Shown here: positions 47,123 through 59,333 of the stretch, piece by piece
Layout of the letters: each line of letters opens with the position of its first letter
How positions within the stretch are numbered: position 1 is the first letter of the stretch
DNA from: Ophiura sarsii
Taxonomy: Eukaryota > Echinodermata > Ophiuroidea > Amphilepidida > Ophiuridae
Assembly: GCA_035610835.1 (NCBI GenBank)
Contig: CM069441.1
Coordinates: 106,761,606-106,825,605 of the forward strand
Length of the DNA: 64,000 bases
Direction: 5' to 3'
Notes under the pieces: model-generated
Database searches by the model: none
Told to the model about the DNA's origin: nothing
Seen by the model: the letters and a program-made list of their open reading frames with translations, nothing else
Made by a program: the position numbers and the translations under genes

Positions 47123-48958
47123 CCAAGGGCGTCCCCAGAGGGGGGTTTGGGGGGGGGGGGGTGTCACACCCCCCCCCCCATTCATCAAATCTGTTGGCAA
47201 AATAATGGGGCTGTGGGCAAAAAAAAGGAAGGAGGAAGAAAAGGGAGAAAGAAAGAAAGAAAGGGAAGAGAAAGGAAAGGGGAAAGAAAAAAGAAAGAAG
47301 GGAGAAAGAAAGGGAAGAGAAAGGAAAGGGGAAAGAAAAAAGAAAGAAGGGAGAAAGAAAGAAGGGAAGAAAGAAAGAAAGGAAAAGGAAAGAAGAAAGA
47401 AAGAAGAAAGGGTAGAGGAAAGAAAGAAAGGAAAAGGGAAAGAAGGGGAGAAAGCCCTATAACAGATATCGTATGCGCAAATGATATAAATGTTGTGTCG
47501 GCATATATGTTAATTGTTATGTTAACACAAATCAAAAATGAACAAAGGCAATGTAGGCATATAAATGTGTAGGTACTGTGTGAACGAGCCCATTTGTATG
47601 AGATTTTATGTCGGCGTACATGAACAGCATATAGGCCCAAATAGTGTTTTGCTTATTGTCAAGACACCTAGCAAAAAAATTGTGTCGGAATAGTATAGGC
47701 TAGGCCTAACGGGCAATGTGTGGGACCTGTTGCTCTTTAATTATACTAACTAGGCCTATATCATTGTCGTTGTCAATGCAAACCCAAGTCAATAATGTCG
47801 CCAATGGCCAATCATGTTGGCACATAGGTTACGATAGGCCTATATTAAATAATTCGCCTATACTTCTGATGTAGGCCAATTGCTCTCATTGTACTGATTG
47901 TAGACTCTGCAAGCCCACTATTAGTCTATCGCAAAAGTAAGTCCAACTCCAACGATTAGGTGTCAATGCAATGTAAGAGGTTAGACTCTGTCTTAACTTC
48001 GACTTCAACAATGCAAATTATCATTATAATTAAGACAATAAGCACAACTGTCGTTATTTGCGTGAGACCAGAATTTGTGTGTGCACCAGGGGCACAATCG
48101 ATATCTCACGTAATGTTATAGGTCTATATGTCGAGTTTTCCATGACCATTTTAGTTTAAAAACTGCAAATCTTTGTGCGCTTCGCGCGCATTCTTTCTAC
48201 AGGATATCAACATTATAATAGTCTCGAACCAAACCAAATATTACATGTGGGACGTTAAAAACGTTATACTGGACCCTTTAAGTGTTACAAATGCAAAATT
48301 TTGCGCGCTTCGCGCGTATTAGTTTCAATGTTTCATTATTTAAGCTTAATTTATAGTATCAGTTTTCAATGACCATTTTAGTTCAAAAACTGAAAAATTG
48401 GGCGCGCTCTGCGCGCATTACAGGCTTTAACATTATAATGGCCCTCAAACCATACGATTTGGATTTGGACTTGATATGTATGTAACTATGCAATATCAAA
48501 CCGTCAAAAACGTCATACTTGACCATTTAAGTGTTATAAATGCCAATTTTTGCGCGCTTCGCGCGTATTAGTATCAATGTTTCATTATTTCAGCTTTAAC
48601 AAGAAAGCTTCAAGACAGTTTTCCATGACCATTTTAGTTCAAAAACTGGAAAATTTTGCGCGCTCAGCGCGCATATTTTCTGCAGGTTTAAACATTAAAA
48701 TGGCCCTCAAACCACAACAAATATTCTAAATGTTATGTGGAGGACATTTAAACGTCATACTGTACCTTTAAAATCACAATTTTTGCGCGCTTTGTATTAG
48801 TTTCAACGTTTCAATATTTAAGATTAACAAGATGGCTTGATGATTTTTGCACCCCATCAAAACAGTCCTGGATACGCCCTTGGCCCCCCCCCAGAACTAT
48901 TCAATCAGCGCTATGTGCTGCTTTATTTTAACATTTCAATTATCATTATCAAACTTGT

Positions 48959-49006
<48 letters not shown>

Positions 49007-49188
49007 ATGTGTCTGAAAACGGATTGACGCCTCTGACCATAGTCCATTTTAAAATATGCGTGTATGAATTCCGGCGAGCGAAGCGAGCCAAAATTTTTTT
49101 AGTGTCGGCACAAATGGCTTTGTCGGCAATTGATGACCTTACACCCCCCCCCCCCCCCCCAATGAAAAGGGTCTGGGGACGCCCTTGG
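47123..49188. mobile_element. 2066-bp non-autonomous DNA transposon
   Basis: Perfect 17-bp inverted termini CCAAGGGCGTCCCCAGA, with direct duplication TTGTAT on both sides (47117-47122, 49189-49194). Inside are facing G and C runs, a GA-rich tract (47220-47455), repeated GCGCGC palindromes (48177-48790) and a 46-base C run (48961-49006). No transposase. The right part recurs at 62631-63589. Confidence 0.8.
47220..47455. repeat. Polypurine tract (GAAA/GGGAA)n
   Basis: Nearly pure purine on the plus strand for about 235 bp. The long Lys/Glu or Ser/Phe/Leu frames across it are repeat artefacts. Confidence 0.85.
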
Positions 49189-49194
49189 TTGTAT

Positions 49195-50470
49195 GAAGCT
49201 ATGATGTTTGCGTGGTCTTCGCTATCTCCAAGCAGATAGAGCAATACGTACATGGACTTTTTTGTAGACGAGGGTTCATTTCATGATTTGGTGAGGTTTA
49301 GAATGAGTTAGGATTCCTGTAATTTCGAAGACCACAGATTTTCAAAACGTGAATTTTCCAACATTTTACGACATAAATTTGGTTACAAAACGTGTTTAAT
49401 ACTATACATTTTACCGTTCTGCAGATGCTAATGACACTCCTCTAAAATTCTACATGATTTTTAACACGTTTCTCAGTTTTTGAGATGCCCACTGAGTCAC
49501 TGAGACTCCATTGTTTTCTTGCGTATAACAAAATCTGACACGCAGCGTGACCTCCCTGCTGGCTGAAGCGGCCACGCCCTTTATAGACATTAGTCCCTGG
49601 TACACTAACCTGTGAATATAAACTAACACAGGAAGGATCTTTAGACGCTTTGAACGTCAAGCCGTTTTAAAGCATGATAAGTGCATATCTCGATAAGTGT
49701 TAGAATTGGTGGGGTCCTTATCATATTAAAACAGAATTACTCCCATATTAATATGTACACGTTTCTTGTATGAATTTATCTTATGTAATATACATGCATT
49801 TATAGACAAAGGTTATGTATGTACTCTAGATTATAGGTATCAACATGATCAAGATCAAGCTAACTATTAGTATTAGATACGGTAAACCAAAGAGATTTCT
49901 TGTGCAGTACCAGTATGCTTCACTTTCATCACATGACCACTGATTTCTGTCGCCAGTGTCTACTGGTTCCCATTGACATTATAGTGCAAGGAAAGGCTTA
50001 TAATGTTGTTAAACGAGGGTCTTAAAGAAAATCCTGCTGCAAGCAGTACACTTGATGTGACTTCAATTCAGTTCTCTGTTGTTTTTCTTAATAAAGACCC
50101 TTGATTTTTTGAATAAAATATTTAGTTGGGATGCATCTTCTTTTCATATCTGTGACAAAGTTCTGCCTATCTGTACCATGTAGTAGAAGGTGGAAGTCAG
50201 ACGGTCTCCAGCTGTTAATTACTTTAACACATAATTAGCAGTGTTTGCTTTTAGGAGAAAAGTCCTGTGGCCAGTGTAGTGTTGCTAAGCATGCTGGGAT
50301 GCACTAGAAATCTTCTTTGACGGTAAGCAGTCATATCCTATCAGTATCAGTGTTATCCTTGTAAATTTCCGTTCTCGCAATCGCAAATTTTAATCCATAG
50401 TAAATAAATTGCACATAGTTCCAATTAATCGCGAGATACATGTACTTCAATGATCCATCTCCATCTACCG
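49195..50470. other. P450 copy 2 upstream region
   Basis: No exon recognised. Sequence 49195-49601 is repeated at 63595-64000. AT-rich with no obvious element termini. Confidence 0.4.
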
Positions 50471-50476
50471 TATAAA
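50471..50476 (+). promoter_or_regulatory. Possible TATA box of P450 copy 2
   Basis: TATAAA lies 157 bp before the ATG at 50628, a plausible distance for a 5' leader of about 125 nt. Not confirmed by any other signal. Confidence 0.3.
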
Positions 50477-50627
50477 CTTTACATTTGGACAATAATTTAA
50501 GTATGACTCATATTTGATAACACCAGGAATAAGAAATAAGAGGAAAGCAGCAACTACCATTCCGCATCATCAGACCACATTTTGTGATCATTACACGCAA
50601 GATTCATCGGGCAAAAACATCGACGTT

Positions 50628-51024
50628 ATGACGGCCTTTCTCAATACCCTTGTGAATGGGGTTCAGCTTATATCTGATACCACCGCACATTTGAGCTTAT
50701 CCACATCGACTCTAATACTTGGACTGGTTATACTGATTTTTCTATACAAAAGACGTCAACATGACCAGTCCAGAAATCTTCCACCAGGTCCGTGGGGCTG
50801 GCCTGTCATCGGTATCCTGCCAACGTTGGCCACTGGAGATCCGGCCAAGAAACTAATGGAGATTGGCAAGACCTATGGCGATATATTCAGTTTCAGATTA
50901 GGATCATATGATGTAGTCGTTCTTAATGATTTTGATCTGATTAAGGAAGCGTTTCAGAAATCTGGTGATATATTCATGGACAGACCAAGACAGACAATGT
51001 TTGAACTATTTACACATGGACGAG
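50628..51024 (+). CDS. P450 copy 2, exon 1
   Basis: Starts MTAFLNTLVNGVQLI. The frame is open upstream to 50514, but alignment with copy 1 supports the Met at 50628. Ends CGAG before GTAATA, phase 1. Confidence 0.9.
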
Positions 51025-54000
51025 GTAATATACCCAGACCACCCCCCCCCCCCACCCCCCACCCTCCACGACTCAACAACACAAAAGTTGGTAACCATGT
51101 GTGCCTTAAATATCAAGGTAAAGGGGTATATTTTCTAGTGTCATCGAGGACCGCGAAATCATGAAAAATATGGGGTATTTTATGACCCAGTCGCCGCGAA
51201 ATTTGGTAGATTAAAAGGGGTATTACGAAATCCGAAAAATGTTCATGTTTTGAATCCTCCCCCTGCTCCACCCCGGTATGGTTTTAATCATTTATTAAAT
51301 CAAAACACAACCCAAATTCACCATTTGGTGTACACCAGTTAGTATAGCAGCGCAGGACCATAAATACCTGGTAATGTTGAGAGCAACCTGTTTTTTTTAA
51401 TCTATTTTATAAAGGGTGTTTAAAATTAGTCATTGAAAACAAAAATAGGGAGTATTTTCACCCCAAATTTGTCCTAAATCTTCCAAAAAAAGAGGTCAAA
51501 ATTGATGAAATATCCTTGCAAAGAGTATTTTGAAAAAATGAAGAACATGCATGGTTACCAACCTTTGCATTGAGTTGGGGGGGGGGGGGGGGGGGGTGGT
51601 AGTATAATTATATATACCCAACACAAAATGTTTACCGGGCGCTAATTATTCTGACTTCACTTCCTTTGACCATGATGTACATGTAGATCTACTCTCACGT
51701 TTTAACCAAAACATGGAATAAATAGTAGAGATGGAATCGAGGTTAACCCAGAGATATGGCACACCTCTGACTGCTCATTCTTTGTATTTTCTACATGGCT
51801 ATACCGGGCTTTACATACGGTATACGGTATAGCCTCAATAGATACATTTAAATGAGTAAATGTATCACTATAAGTAAATGTATCACTTATGAGTAAATGT
51901 AGCACTTCATGAGTTAATGTATCACTTTATGAGTTAATGTATCACTTCAATAAGTTCAAGCCATACACTAAGGAACATGATTGAAAACATATAATACCAG
52001 ATGATCAAATGCTAATTGAATAGAAGTCCACATGAGAAGAAGAAAAAAGGTTTGGAACAAAATACACATTCATGGGAAGGTGAATGTAATTTATACAGTG
52101 TATAAAATGTTAAAAAGATGAATCCAACGGAACCAGGAACAAAACACAAAGGATTAGAAAACTGATACAAGAGAATTTCGAAAATGTAAAAATGCAAAGA
52201 GTGAAAGCAAGATTTATACAGTGTAGTTTAATCTTCTTCTGAATGTGTTCCTCGTTTGTTATTGGGCTGAGTATTGACTATTGACTAAAGGTGAAACACG
52301 TTGGTAAACATATGGGCTAGGCTTTACCCAAAGTGAAGTTTGCTCTCACTTCTTCCCAACTTAAATACTGCCCTCTCACATGTCTGCCATGCATTCTTCA
52401 ACTTGACTCTAACCAGCCAGGCTATAGCTGTGTGTGGAAACCGGGGAGGAGGACAAAGTATGAATTTGTTACCCAATAATCGCCGCGAAACCGCCGGGAT
52501 TCGACCCCGGACCTAGTACACCTGTCATATCAGATTGGTTGAAGACGTCATCGAATCGAATCCTGTATAGTATGCGCGTGGACATTGTATTTTGCCGTAG
52601 TGAATCGTAGTGTCAAGGAAGGTTAGGGTTAATATATGCTTATTAGACATTTGTGTAATTTGTATCTCCACTCCAATACGTAGTAAACTAGTCCCATTCA
52701 TCCACACATCCCTAGTTGCTTCCAATAGCGTGTAGTGCAATGCATTAACAAATTTTATTTGGGGACCTTTTTTTCAATACGTCTTATTAAAAAAAAAATA
52801 TCATAACTTTAAAATTATTTATGAGACGATAATACGGTACACGTTTCAGTTTGATATAGGCCATACATTTTGAATCGGATGGCAAAATAGAACCGGGTCA
52901 GGAATATTAAGGTACAGATATAAATATTATCAGATGTTCTCATTAAAATTACATTTTTAGTCCGTCTACTAATATATTGTACTTCATTGTGTATCTGACA
53001 GGTATAGCCACTGGTTTTCACGAAAGGCATCACAAACAGCTTCGTAAGTTCTTTCTCCGCTCAATGCGTAACCTCGGCGTCACCAAAGCTGAATCTGAAC
53101 GGAAAATTGCCACAGAAGCTCAACATCTTGCCGAAAGATTTGCCTCGTTCGCTGCTGGTGGGAATTTCAACCCTCGAAATACATTGGCAATAACCACCTC
53201 AAACACTACCAGCACTCATTTATTTGGCAAGACCTTTGACATTGACGACAAAGTTTTTCAGAAACTCGTCCGCTTAGTCCTGGCCATCTTCGAGACTTGT
53301 GGTGCGGCAGGTTATGTCAACCTGTTCCCTTGGCTTGTACATCTACCAATAAGTACTATTAGTAAGCTCAAGGATTGGCAGCATCAATTACAAGACGAGT
53401 TTTACGCTCCAATTATAGAAGAACATATCAAAACACTAGATGTAAACAGCGGCCCTCGTGATCTTATTGACGCTTTCCTCTTGGAGATCAAACACAATGA
53501 ACATTCTACAGAACCGCATCCTTTCAATCTTCAGGGCCTGAGAGATTTGATGGGGGATCTTTTTGCCGCAGGAACGGACACCACCTTAACAGCAATTAGA
53601 TGGTTAATTTTATTGATGGTGAAATATCCGGACGTGCAGAAGAAAATACAAAATGAACTTGACGAGGTAGTAGGAAGACAAAGGATGCCGTGCTGGTCAG
53701 ATCGCACTAATCTACAGTACTTGAAAGCAGCAATTGTGGAAGGTTTGCGATTATCTTGTTTAGGTCCTTTTGGTAAGTGGAAAATTTGCACCCCAGTCCC
53801 TGTGGGCGTATATGATCACTTTATGAGCTGTATATATTTATTTTCGCCTTTCCTTAAAAAATACCCTGTTAAAAAGGTTCACAATTTCTGGATGGCAACC
53901 CATCAACAACAAGAATAAAATAAGGGGAAATGGAGAACCTTCCCTCGCTCCTCGTGTCCGAAGTACGCCAATAACGTAATTTGATGTAAAGGTATCATTG

Positions 54001-56588
54001 TTTACCAGTTTACAGCTTCGGATGACCCGGTGACCTCAGTAACATTTGTGAAATGATTATTCATAAATACCACATTTTAAAGGTAGATGTTCCGATTGCT
54101 GTCCCGATTTTCAACTTGATGTTTTCTATTTTACATGAAAGGTCATCCTTAAAATTGTCGCATTCCAAAGTTTGATTTGCATAGCTCGCACGGTTCTATT
54201 TTTAGAACCACAAGGTCACAAAATATTTGCCCATTGAGTAGTACACAAACTGATTGGTGGTTAACCACCTTTGGCAGTAATTCACCACATTTAGCCTATA
54301 ATTTCTAAATGAAACATTTCTGGCCCTTAAGACTTTACAGACATAATGAGAAAAATATGGGGATTCTTCTAATATCAAAATATCTTGATGTGAGAAAAAA
54401 AATCATAGCCCCCAAAAAATGATCGGAACATACACCTTTAATATGCTGTTTTTACACGATAACTCTATTGTAATCTATACAATGACCCCTCTTATTGTTA
54501 ACTACTTGTGAGTCACAAGTTGACTACCACTTGGAGCTATTTGATCTGGCTCAGCAGACATTGTCGGCCATTGCACGAAGTAGCTGTTTCTGCAACTGAG
54601 ATCTTTCATTTCATTCCATACAGCCTCAATGCATGGAAGACATGACCTTTATCTTGCCCACATCAGGGAGTGTGAATTTGAAATGGGACTACCTGCATGA
54701 ATTAGAGAATAAAATATATAGTTCTAGAATAGCTGTTTTGCTTTATATACGATGGTCTTATAATGTATAGGCTGTACCATATTTGGAGTCGTGTATGGTC
54801 GCCGCAAGAAAAACAGCTAAGAACTATATTTTATTCTCATTCGTATCTAGTTTATTGCTTATTTTGATCTTTTATAATAAAATAACGCAGTTTGTTAGGT
54901 TTATTTTAATCAAACAACAACAAATTTCCCCCTTTATAAAATCGGTGAATCCAGCGAGCTGTTTACCAACTTCCTGCTTCGAATTAATCGCGTCCTTTAG
55001 CACACGCTCCCTGCCACCGCTGCGCTATACCACAACGCATACGCCGGCGACTTTGCGTAGGGCACGCTAACACGCTAACGCGATGATCATACGCACTGAA
55101 GGTATTATTATTCGAATGAATTAAGCCCCACTCGAACTATAGTCTATTTGGCCATCACGAGACAGTGACGTAACTGACGGTATTCTACTAATTGAAGCAC
55201 ATAACGCGCGCGCCAACTCAAGGCGCTGGCGTATACATACGAGCGTTGAAAGACGGAAGATACATACGCGTGCGTAAAAGCTTCGCCTGTTAAGTTACGT
55301 CACTGTCCCGAGGAAGCCAAATAGAGTATATACACCATTGTCTCATAATACTAGTGCGTATCGTCCAAAACCCAATCAAATCTCAACTGTAATCATGGTA
55401 ATAGCCCGTTGTACATTGCATATTATAGAATCATCATGTATTACTAATATCAAAATCAGCCTAAGGCGAGGAAAAAAGAAAACCCACTTTTTGCGTTTTT
55501 AAATTTTTAAAAATTAGAATTTTTTCTTCTTCTCAAATCATGTAAAATCAAACGATTTTTGGCCGGAAATCTGTCGACATTTTTTTTCACACATTTTTAA
55601 AAAAATCCCAATTTGGGCTGATTTTGGTGACATTTTAGGTAAGAAAAAAAAAGAAAAAGAAAAAAAAGAAAAAAAAGAAACCCGACCCAGGTCCGCCCGT
55701 CCGTAAAACAGGATTATTATTTTTTGTCGCCTAACTGACGTTTTACAAATTGCTTGTGTGCTCCTACAGGTGTTGCCCATTCTCCTATTGAGGATACGCA
55801 ACTTAGAGGATATGATATTCCGAAAGGAGCAGTGATATTACCAATGTTGTTTGCCGTAATGCATGATCCACAAGTATTCCCTGATCCAGATGTATACAGA
55901 CCAGAGAGATTCCTGGACGATGAGGGACATTTCAAAACGCATGAACATTTTACGCTATTTGGCGTAGGTAAGTTTTACGCGGGAATATGGGTTGTGATGG
56001 TTATACTTATCGGTGGCAAAAGAAATGACTGAACTTCCTGTATTTTATGTTGTTTGTTTGTTGTTTGTTAGCTGTTAGCTTATATGTTTTGGTTATTATT
56101 TGTTTGTTTATTGGGGTGTTTGTTTGTTTGTTTGTCGGGTGGTGTTTGTTTGTTTCTTTTGGTGCTTGTTTTGGTGTTTTGGTGTTCGTTTATTTGTTTG
56201 AATGGTAATTCCAGAATTAGTATCTAGATAATACGACTAAGGTCAAACTTGTTTTGAAAATACTATTAAAACCCGGCTTTCAGGCTTTGTTAAGTCAATA
56301 AGCATGATGGCAAGAATAATGAGAGACTTCATTGAATCGAAATCCAAGATGCACTCTAATGGTATTTTCGCTCTTTTATTCATTTTCACAGGTAAACGGG
56401 CGTGTGTAGGAGAGCAGCTCGCTCGCATGGAGCTATTTCATTTTCTCACCTTCATCTTGCATCACCTGACGCTCTCAGCGCCTGGTGGTCCGGAAAGCGT
56501 CAGTATGGACCGTGTGCAAGGATTAAGCGTCAACCCAGTGGAATACGAAATCATGGTAGAGAAAAGAATCTTGAATTTGAAACATTGA
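50628..56588 (+). CDS. Cytochrome P450, CYP2 clan, tandem copy 2
   Basis: Paralogue of 34649-41760, with the same four-exon, all-phase-1 structure: 50628-51024, 53002-53772, 55770-55967 and 56392-56588, giving 520 codons plus TGA. Same motifs: N-terminal anchor LILGLVILIFLY, PPGPWGWPVIG, AGTDTT, EGLR, RPERFLDD and FGVGKRACVG. The C-helix again reads HKQLR instead of WxxxR. All splice sites are canonical, including GTAATA for intron 1. Exons 2 and 3 have the same lengths as in copy 1. No stop or frameshift, so both copies look functional. Presumed ER membrane monooxygenase using NADPH-P450 reductase; substrate unknown. AATAAA at 56943 gives a plausible 3' end. Confidence 0.93.
51068..51580. 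mobile_element. Inverted-terminus element in P450 copy 2 intron 1
   Basis: ACTCAACAACACAAAAGTTG...GTAACCATG on the left and its inverse (CATGGTTACCAAC...TTGAGTTG) on the right, enclosed by a poly(C) run and a poly(G) run. Inside are AAAAGGGGTATT-type units like those at 26815-27240. Absent from copy 1 intron 1. Confidence 0.6.
51853..51947. repeat. Short tandem repeat, GAGTAAATGTATCACTT
   Basis: About five imperfect units of roughly 20 bp. The homologous place in copy 1 intron 1 (36226-36260) has two. Confidence 0.7.
52480..52630 (-). mobile_element. SINE fragment
   Basis: The minus strand has a B box GGGTCGAATCCC (about 52510-52497) and TTAGGGTT-like sequence near 52622-52630, but no clear A box. 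P450 copy 2 intron 1. Confidence 0.45.
53002..53772 (+). CDS. P450 copy 2, exon 2
   Basis: 771 bp, acceptor CTGACAG, donor GTAAGT. Carries the C-helix, I-helix AGTDTT and EGLR. Confidence 0.93.
54081..54437. mobile_element. Foldback MITE family B, copy 3 (TTAA target)
   Basis: Ends AGGTAGATGTTCCGATTGC and GATCGGAACATACACCT, TTAA on both sides. The most diverged of the four copies. Lies in P450 copy 2 intron 2; not found in copy 1 intron 2. Confidence 0.75.
54440..55760. other. P450 copy 2 intron 2, remainder
   Basis: Contains the TATGGAAGACATGACC repeat (about 54600-54690) and a poly-A/G-rich patch (55480-55735) related to 4240-4420. No exon seen. Confidence 0.45.
55770..55967 (+). CDS. P450 copy 2, exon 3
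   Basis: 198 bp, acceptor CTCCTACAG, donor GTAAGT. Encodes GVAHSPIEDTQLRGYDIPKG to FTLFGVG. Confidence 0.93.
56392..56588 (+). CDS. P450 copy 2, exon 4
   Basis: Acceptor TTTTCACAG. Encodes KRACVGEQLARMELF to RILNLKH and TGA. Confidence 0.93.
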
Positions 56589-56942
56589 TTACTTCTAAGA
56601 AAAGTTCAAAGCGGAGATCTGATCTAACTTTTATAATACTGTGACTCCCGCTGCGCTGACTCGGCATCTAAAGATCGTCAAAATTAAACGATAGTCGGAC
56701 AGAATCTCTGTTTGAAGTATGGTGTAAAAAGTGGCAGATGCGGATATTGATTTCAACGATGTCCAAAACTCGGCCTACAAACTGACAATAGCCAAACCTG
56801 TTTCCGTGGACTCTCTTGTATAAAGTGGATATCATGCTCGCTTTAGGTTATTAGAATGCCATTCTACAGAAGTATTTTTCATGTGATTTTCGAACACTCT
56901 TTATATACCGTATATTTATAACCAAGTATTAAAACATGTTTT

Positions 56943-56948
56943 AATAAA
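56943..56948 (+). terminator. Polyadenylation signal of P450 copy 2
   Basis: AATAAA 355 nt after the stop codon, followed within 25 nt by a GT/T-rich stretch (TTGTGTGTTTTTTCTG), the usual downstream element. Confidence 0.6.
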
Positions 56949-57410
56949 CAGCATACCATTTCATTGTGTGTTTTTTCTGTTTTTAAACGCAAAGTGAATA
57001 TACAAGCAGGTTAACTTGCTCCCCGTGAAAGAAGGTCCTTTTCCTCATTCCTCTTCTTAATATTATCCATCCATCTATGGATATAAGTGACCTCCTTTGG
57101 GAAGATATTTATATGATTTCTCCACAAAATATTGGAACTTACGTTTAAGTAAAAAAACTTGTTTAAATTAGGGGGTTTTCTGGTGATTTGTACGTTTAGA
57201 GAAATACAATTTGTAAAAGTATACAGGACGTGTCAAAAAGGGACAAAAATAATAAAAAATACATCCCATGTTTTTTGTTTTCAAGAAGATAAATTGTTGG
57301 TAAGCCCTATTACTCTATCAATTAATCCCATTAAATGTCACCCGTAACCTAGGGAACCCTAACCTTCCTGGACCTTCCAACACCCGACAGTGCTACAATC
57401 TTGAACCTCA

Positions 57411-57482
57411 TCCGTGTAGCTCAGTCGGTAGAGCATCAGACTTGCACGCACGCGGCCCGGGTTCGATCCGCGGCGCGTGCGG
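57411..57482 (+). mobile_element. tRNA-like sequence, probably SINE head or tRNA pseudogene
   Basis: Perfect A box TAGCTCAGTCGG (57417-57428) and B box GGGTTCGATCC (57459-57469). The T stem has a mismatch and the acceptor strands do not pair, so it should not be a working tRNA. Its 3' end is a GC-rich patch followed by AT-rich sequence. Confidence 0.6.
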
Positions 57483-58515
57483 AGACTGATTACCACCTCA
57501 AATTTGACCCGTTTTTCTCCCCTGATAGTTTAATTTATAAGATACGCCCGGGGAGTTAAGGTTAACTCCAGAGATATAATCAATCAATTCAGTAACAAGA
57601 GTGCAAATCCCACTTCGGCCACTTTTGATCAGGAATTGGATTTTCAACTGAAATAACTGCCTTGGAGATTCCAATGATGATTTATAGGATACACCAATGC
57701 ATTGTTCAAAAGTCAACATTTAGTCAGGTAGATTATTATTGGGGGCGAAGCCACCCTTATAGCATGAGATTGCAAAAACTTACACATTTTGGTCTTTCTA
57801 GACGTAAGTGGGGGCCGCCATGTTTGTAGTCTTTGTAAATTACATGTACCTATGCAGTTTATTTCAACAGTACCCGCAGTCTGTGCTGGAGTCAAAGCTA
57901 TATTTGTTTAGTTGATTAGAGATGTGCTACTCCCAACAGAGAGACATAATAGCTTATCTTGCTTGACTAGCTTATCTTGTTTGACCAAGGTCGTATATAC
58001 CTAGATTGTTCTTCAGACTGTACCCCCCCCCCCCCCCCCCCCCCATCCCCCTCCATGCACACAAATCAACTTTATTGGTTTCTTGTACTATTTTTAGACT
58101 GCGGTGTTTTGATTCTTTTTTTGGTTTGAATTATAGAAAATACATACACACTTTTCCCTGGTATTTTGTATGAAACAGATGTTTGGTTACAAACATGCTT
58201 CTTTCTCTTGGATCGCCCCCATTCCATTTCAATGGAATTTTTATTGATTATGTTCAATTACACACTGAATGACGATTCTTATTATAAATTAAGAGAGTTC
58301 TTTACACAAGAAATGTGGTCAAAGCTGAATTTTACATGCCTGAGTAGATTTGCCATAAATTTGATAACAAAAGCTTCAAAATAGATATATTTTTCTTACA
58401 TGAATAACATGATTATTACTTAGAAATAATAGGCGTATACGACGGGTATTAAACAAATTATAAATATTTTAAACAGGTTCGCCGTCGTGGATAGAAAAAA
58501 GACAATTATGGGAAA
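57483..58515. other. Spacer, no gene seen
   Basis: Poly(C) run at 58023-58044. No exon recognised. Confidence 0.4.
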
Positions 58516-58517
58516 AC

Positions 58518-58595
58518 GATCTCGCCCGGGAATCGAACCCAAGACCTCTTGCTTACTGCGCAAGTCCCTAAACCATTGGGCCACAAGACCTCGCA
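58518..58595 (-). mobile_element. tRNA-derived SINE head
   Basis: The minus strand shows A box GTGGCCCAATGGTT (58584-58571) and B box GGGTTCGATTCCC (58540-58528). There is a perfect 5-bp anticodon-type stem CTTGC/GCAAG with loop GCAGTAA. Position 33 is C instead of T and the acceptor stem is poor, so a SINE or pseudogene is more likely than a tRNA. Confidence 0.6.
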
Positions 58596-58809
58596 TGGTA
58601 AAGCATCTCAAATTCATATGATTATTACTGTTTTACCTCCAATTTGTATATTTTTCATGGCCAGAAAAATGTACATCGCGCAAAATGACTCGGAAGTATT
58701 TCTTATTCAAATTTATTCAGTTATTGCACTACAAGAAGATACCTATACCGCAATTTCTCTAATGAAATCCAACAGAAGGCAAGGAGGGACGAGGGACAAA
58801 AACAGTCAC

Positions 58810-59327
58810 ATCAACATACTGTGTGCATTGATTTGGAAGACCACAGTGTCCAGAATAACAGCAGAGATCTGTTTCAAGGAATAAAGAATCTCACCTATAA
58901 AACTACAGCCAAACTTGCAGTAATCAAGAATAGGAATGGCAAAGTTCTGACAGAGGGGGCAGACATCAAAGAGCGGTGGAAAAACTACTGCAAGAGGCTT
59001 TATGCGTCTTAAGAGGTCACTGGCATACAAGCAGATATCGAGTGCAATGAGGAGGACCCTGATATTCTTCTATCTGAAGTCAAGAATGCCATCCAGAAGC
59101 TTAAAACCAACAAAGCACCTGGCATAGATGATATTCCTGGCGAGCCACTAAAAAACGTCGACGAACATGGAGTTTCAATCCTGCTACACCTCTGCAACAA
59201 GATATGGCACACTCGGATATGGCCTAAAGATTGGAAAATCTGCTTTCCTCACCCTACCCAAAAAGGGAGATGTCAGTGAATGCAATAACAACAGAACGAT
59301 AGCTCCTATCCCGCTACCAGCAAAATT
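58810..59327 (+). pseudogene. Non-LTR retrotransposon RT fragment
   Basis: Plus-strand fragment of a second, different retrotransposon. It contains NGKVLTEGADIKERWKNY, an in-frame stop, then a reverse-transcriptase fingers block (AIQKLKTNKAPGIDDIPGE), IWPKDWKICF, and after a frame break LPKKGDVSECNNNRTIAPIP. Both ends are missing. It stops exactly where a copy of P450 intron 3 begins. Confidence 0.75.
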
Positions 59328-59333
59328 CTACAT

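Larger units (their letters stand above)
43345..49601. repeat. Spacer of tandem unit 1
   Basis: Begins near CCTTTAAGCTAAGCCATTTA. The same spacer reappears from 59928 to the window end (64000 corresponds to 49601), with element insertions and an assembly gap as differences. It contains no host gene I can recognise. Confidence 0.85.

Noticed and set aside
47099..47640. Long Lys/Glu/Arg frames and opposite Phe/Leu/Ser frames
   Set aside because: Produced by the polypurine tract; compositionally trivial.
48847..49253. Pro-rich and Gly-rich frames (also 61835-62147 and 63236-63601)
   Set aside because: Poly(C) runs translated; the flanking part lies within a non-coding transposon.
57411..57482. 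Functional tRNA gene
   Set aside because: A and B boxes are perfect but the acceptor stem does not pair and the T stem has a mismatch.
58420..58617. Minus-strand peptide GLVAQWFRDLRSKQEVLGS
   Set aside because: This is the usual false translation of a tRNA-like SINE head (A and B boxes in the same place).
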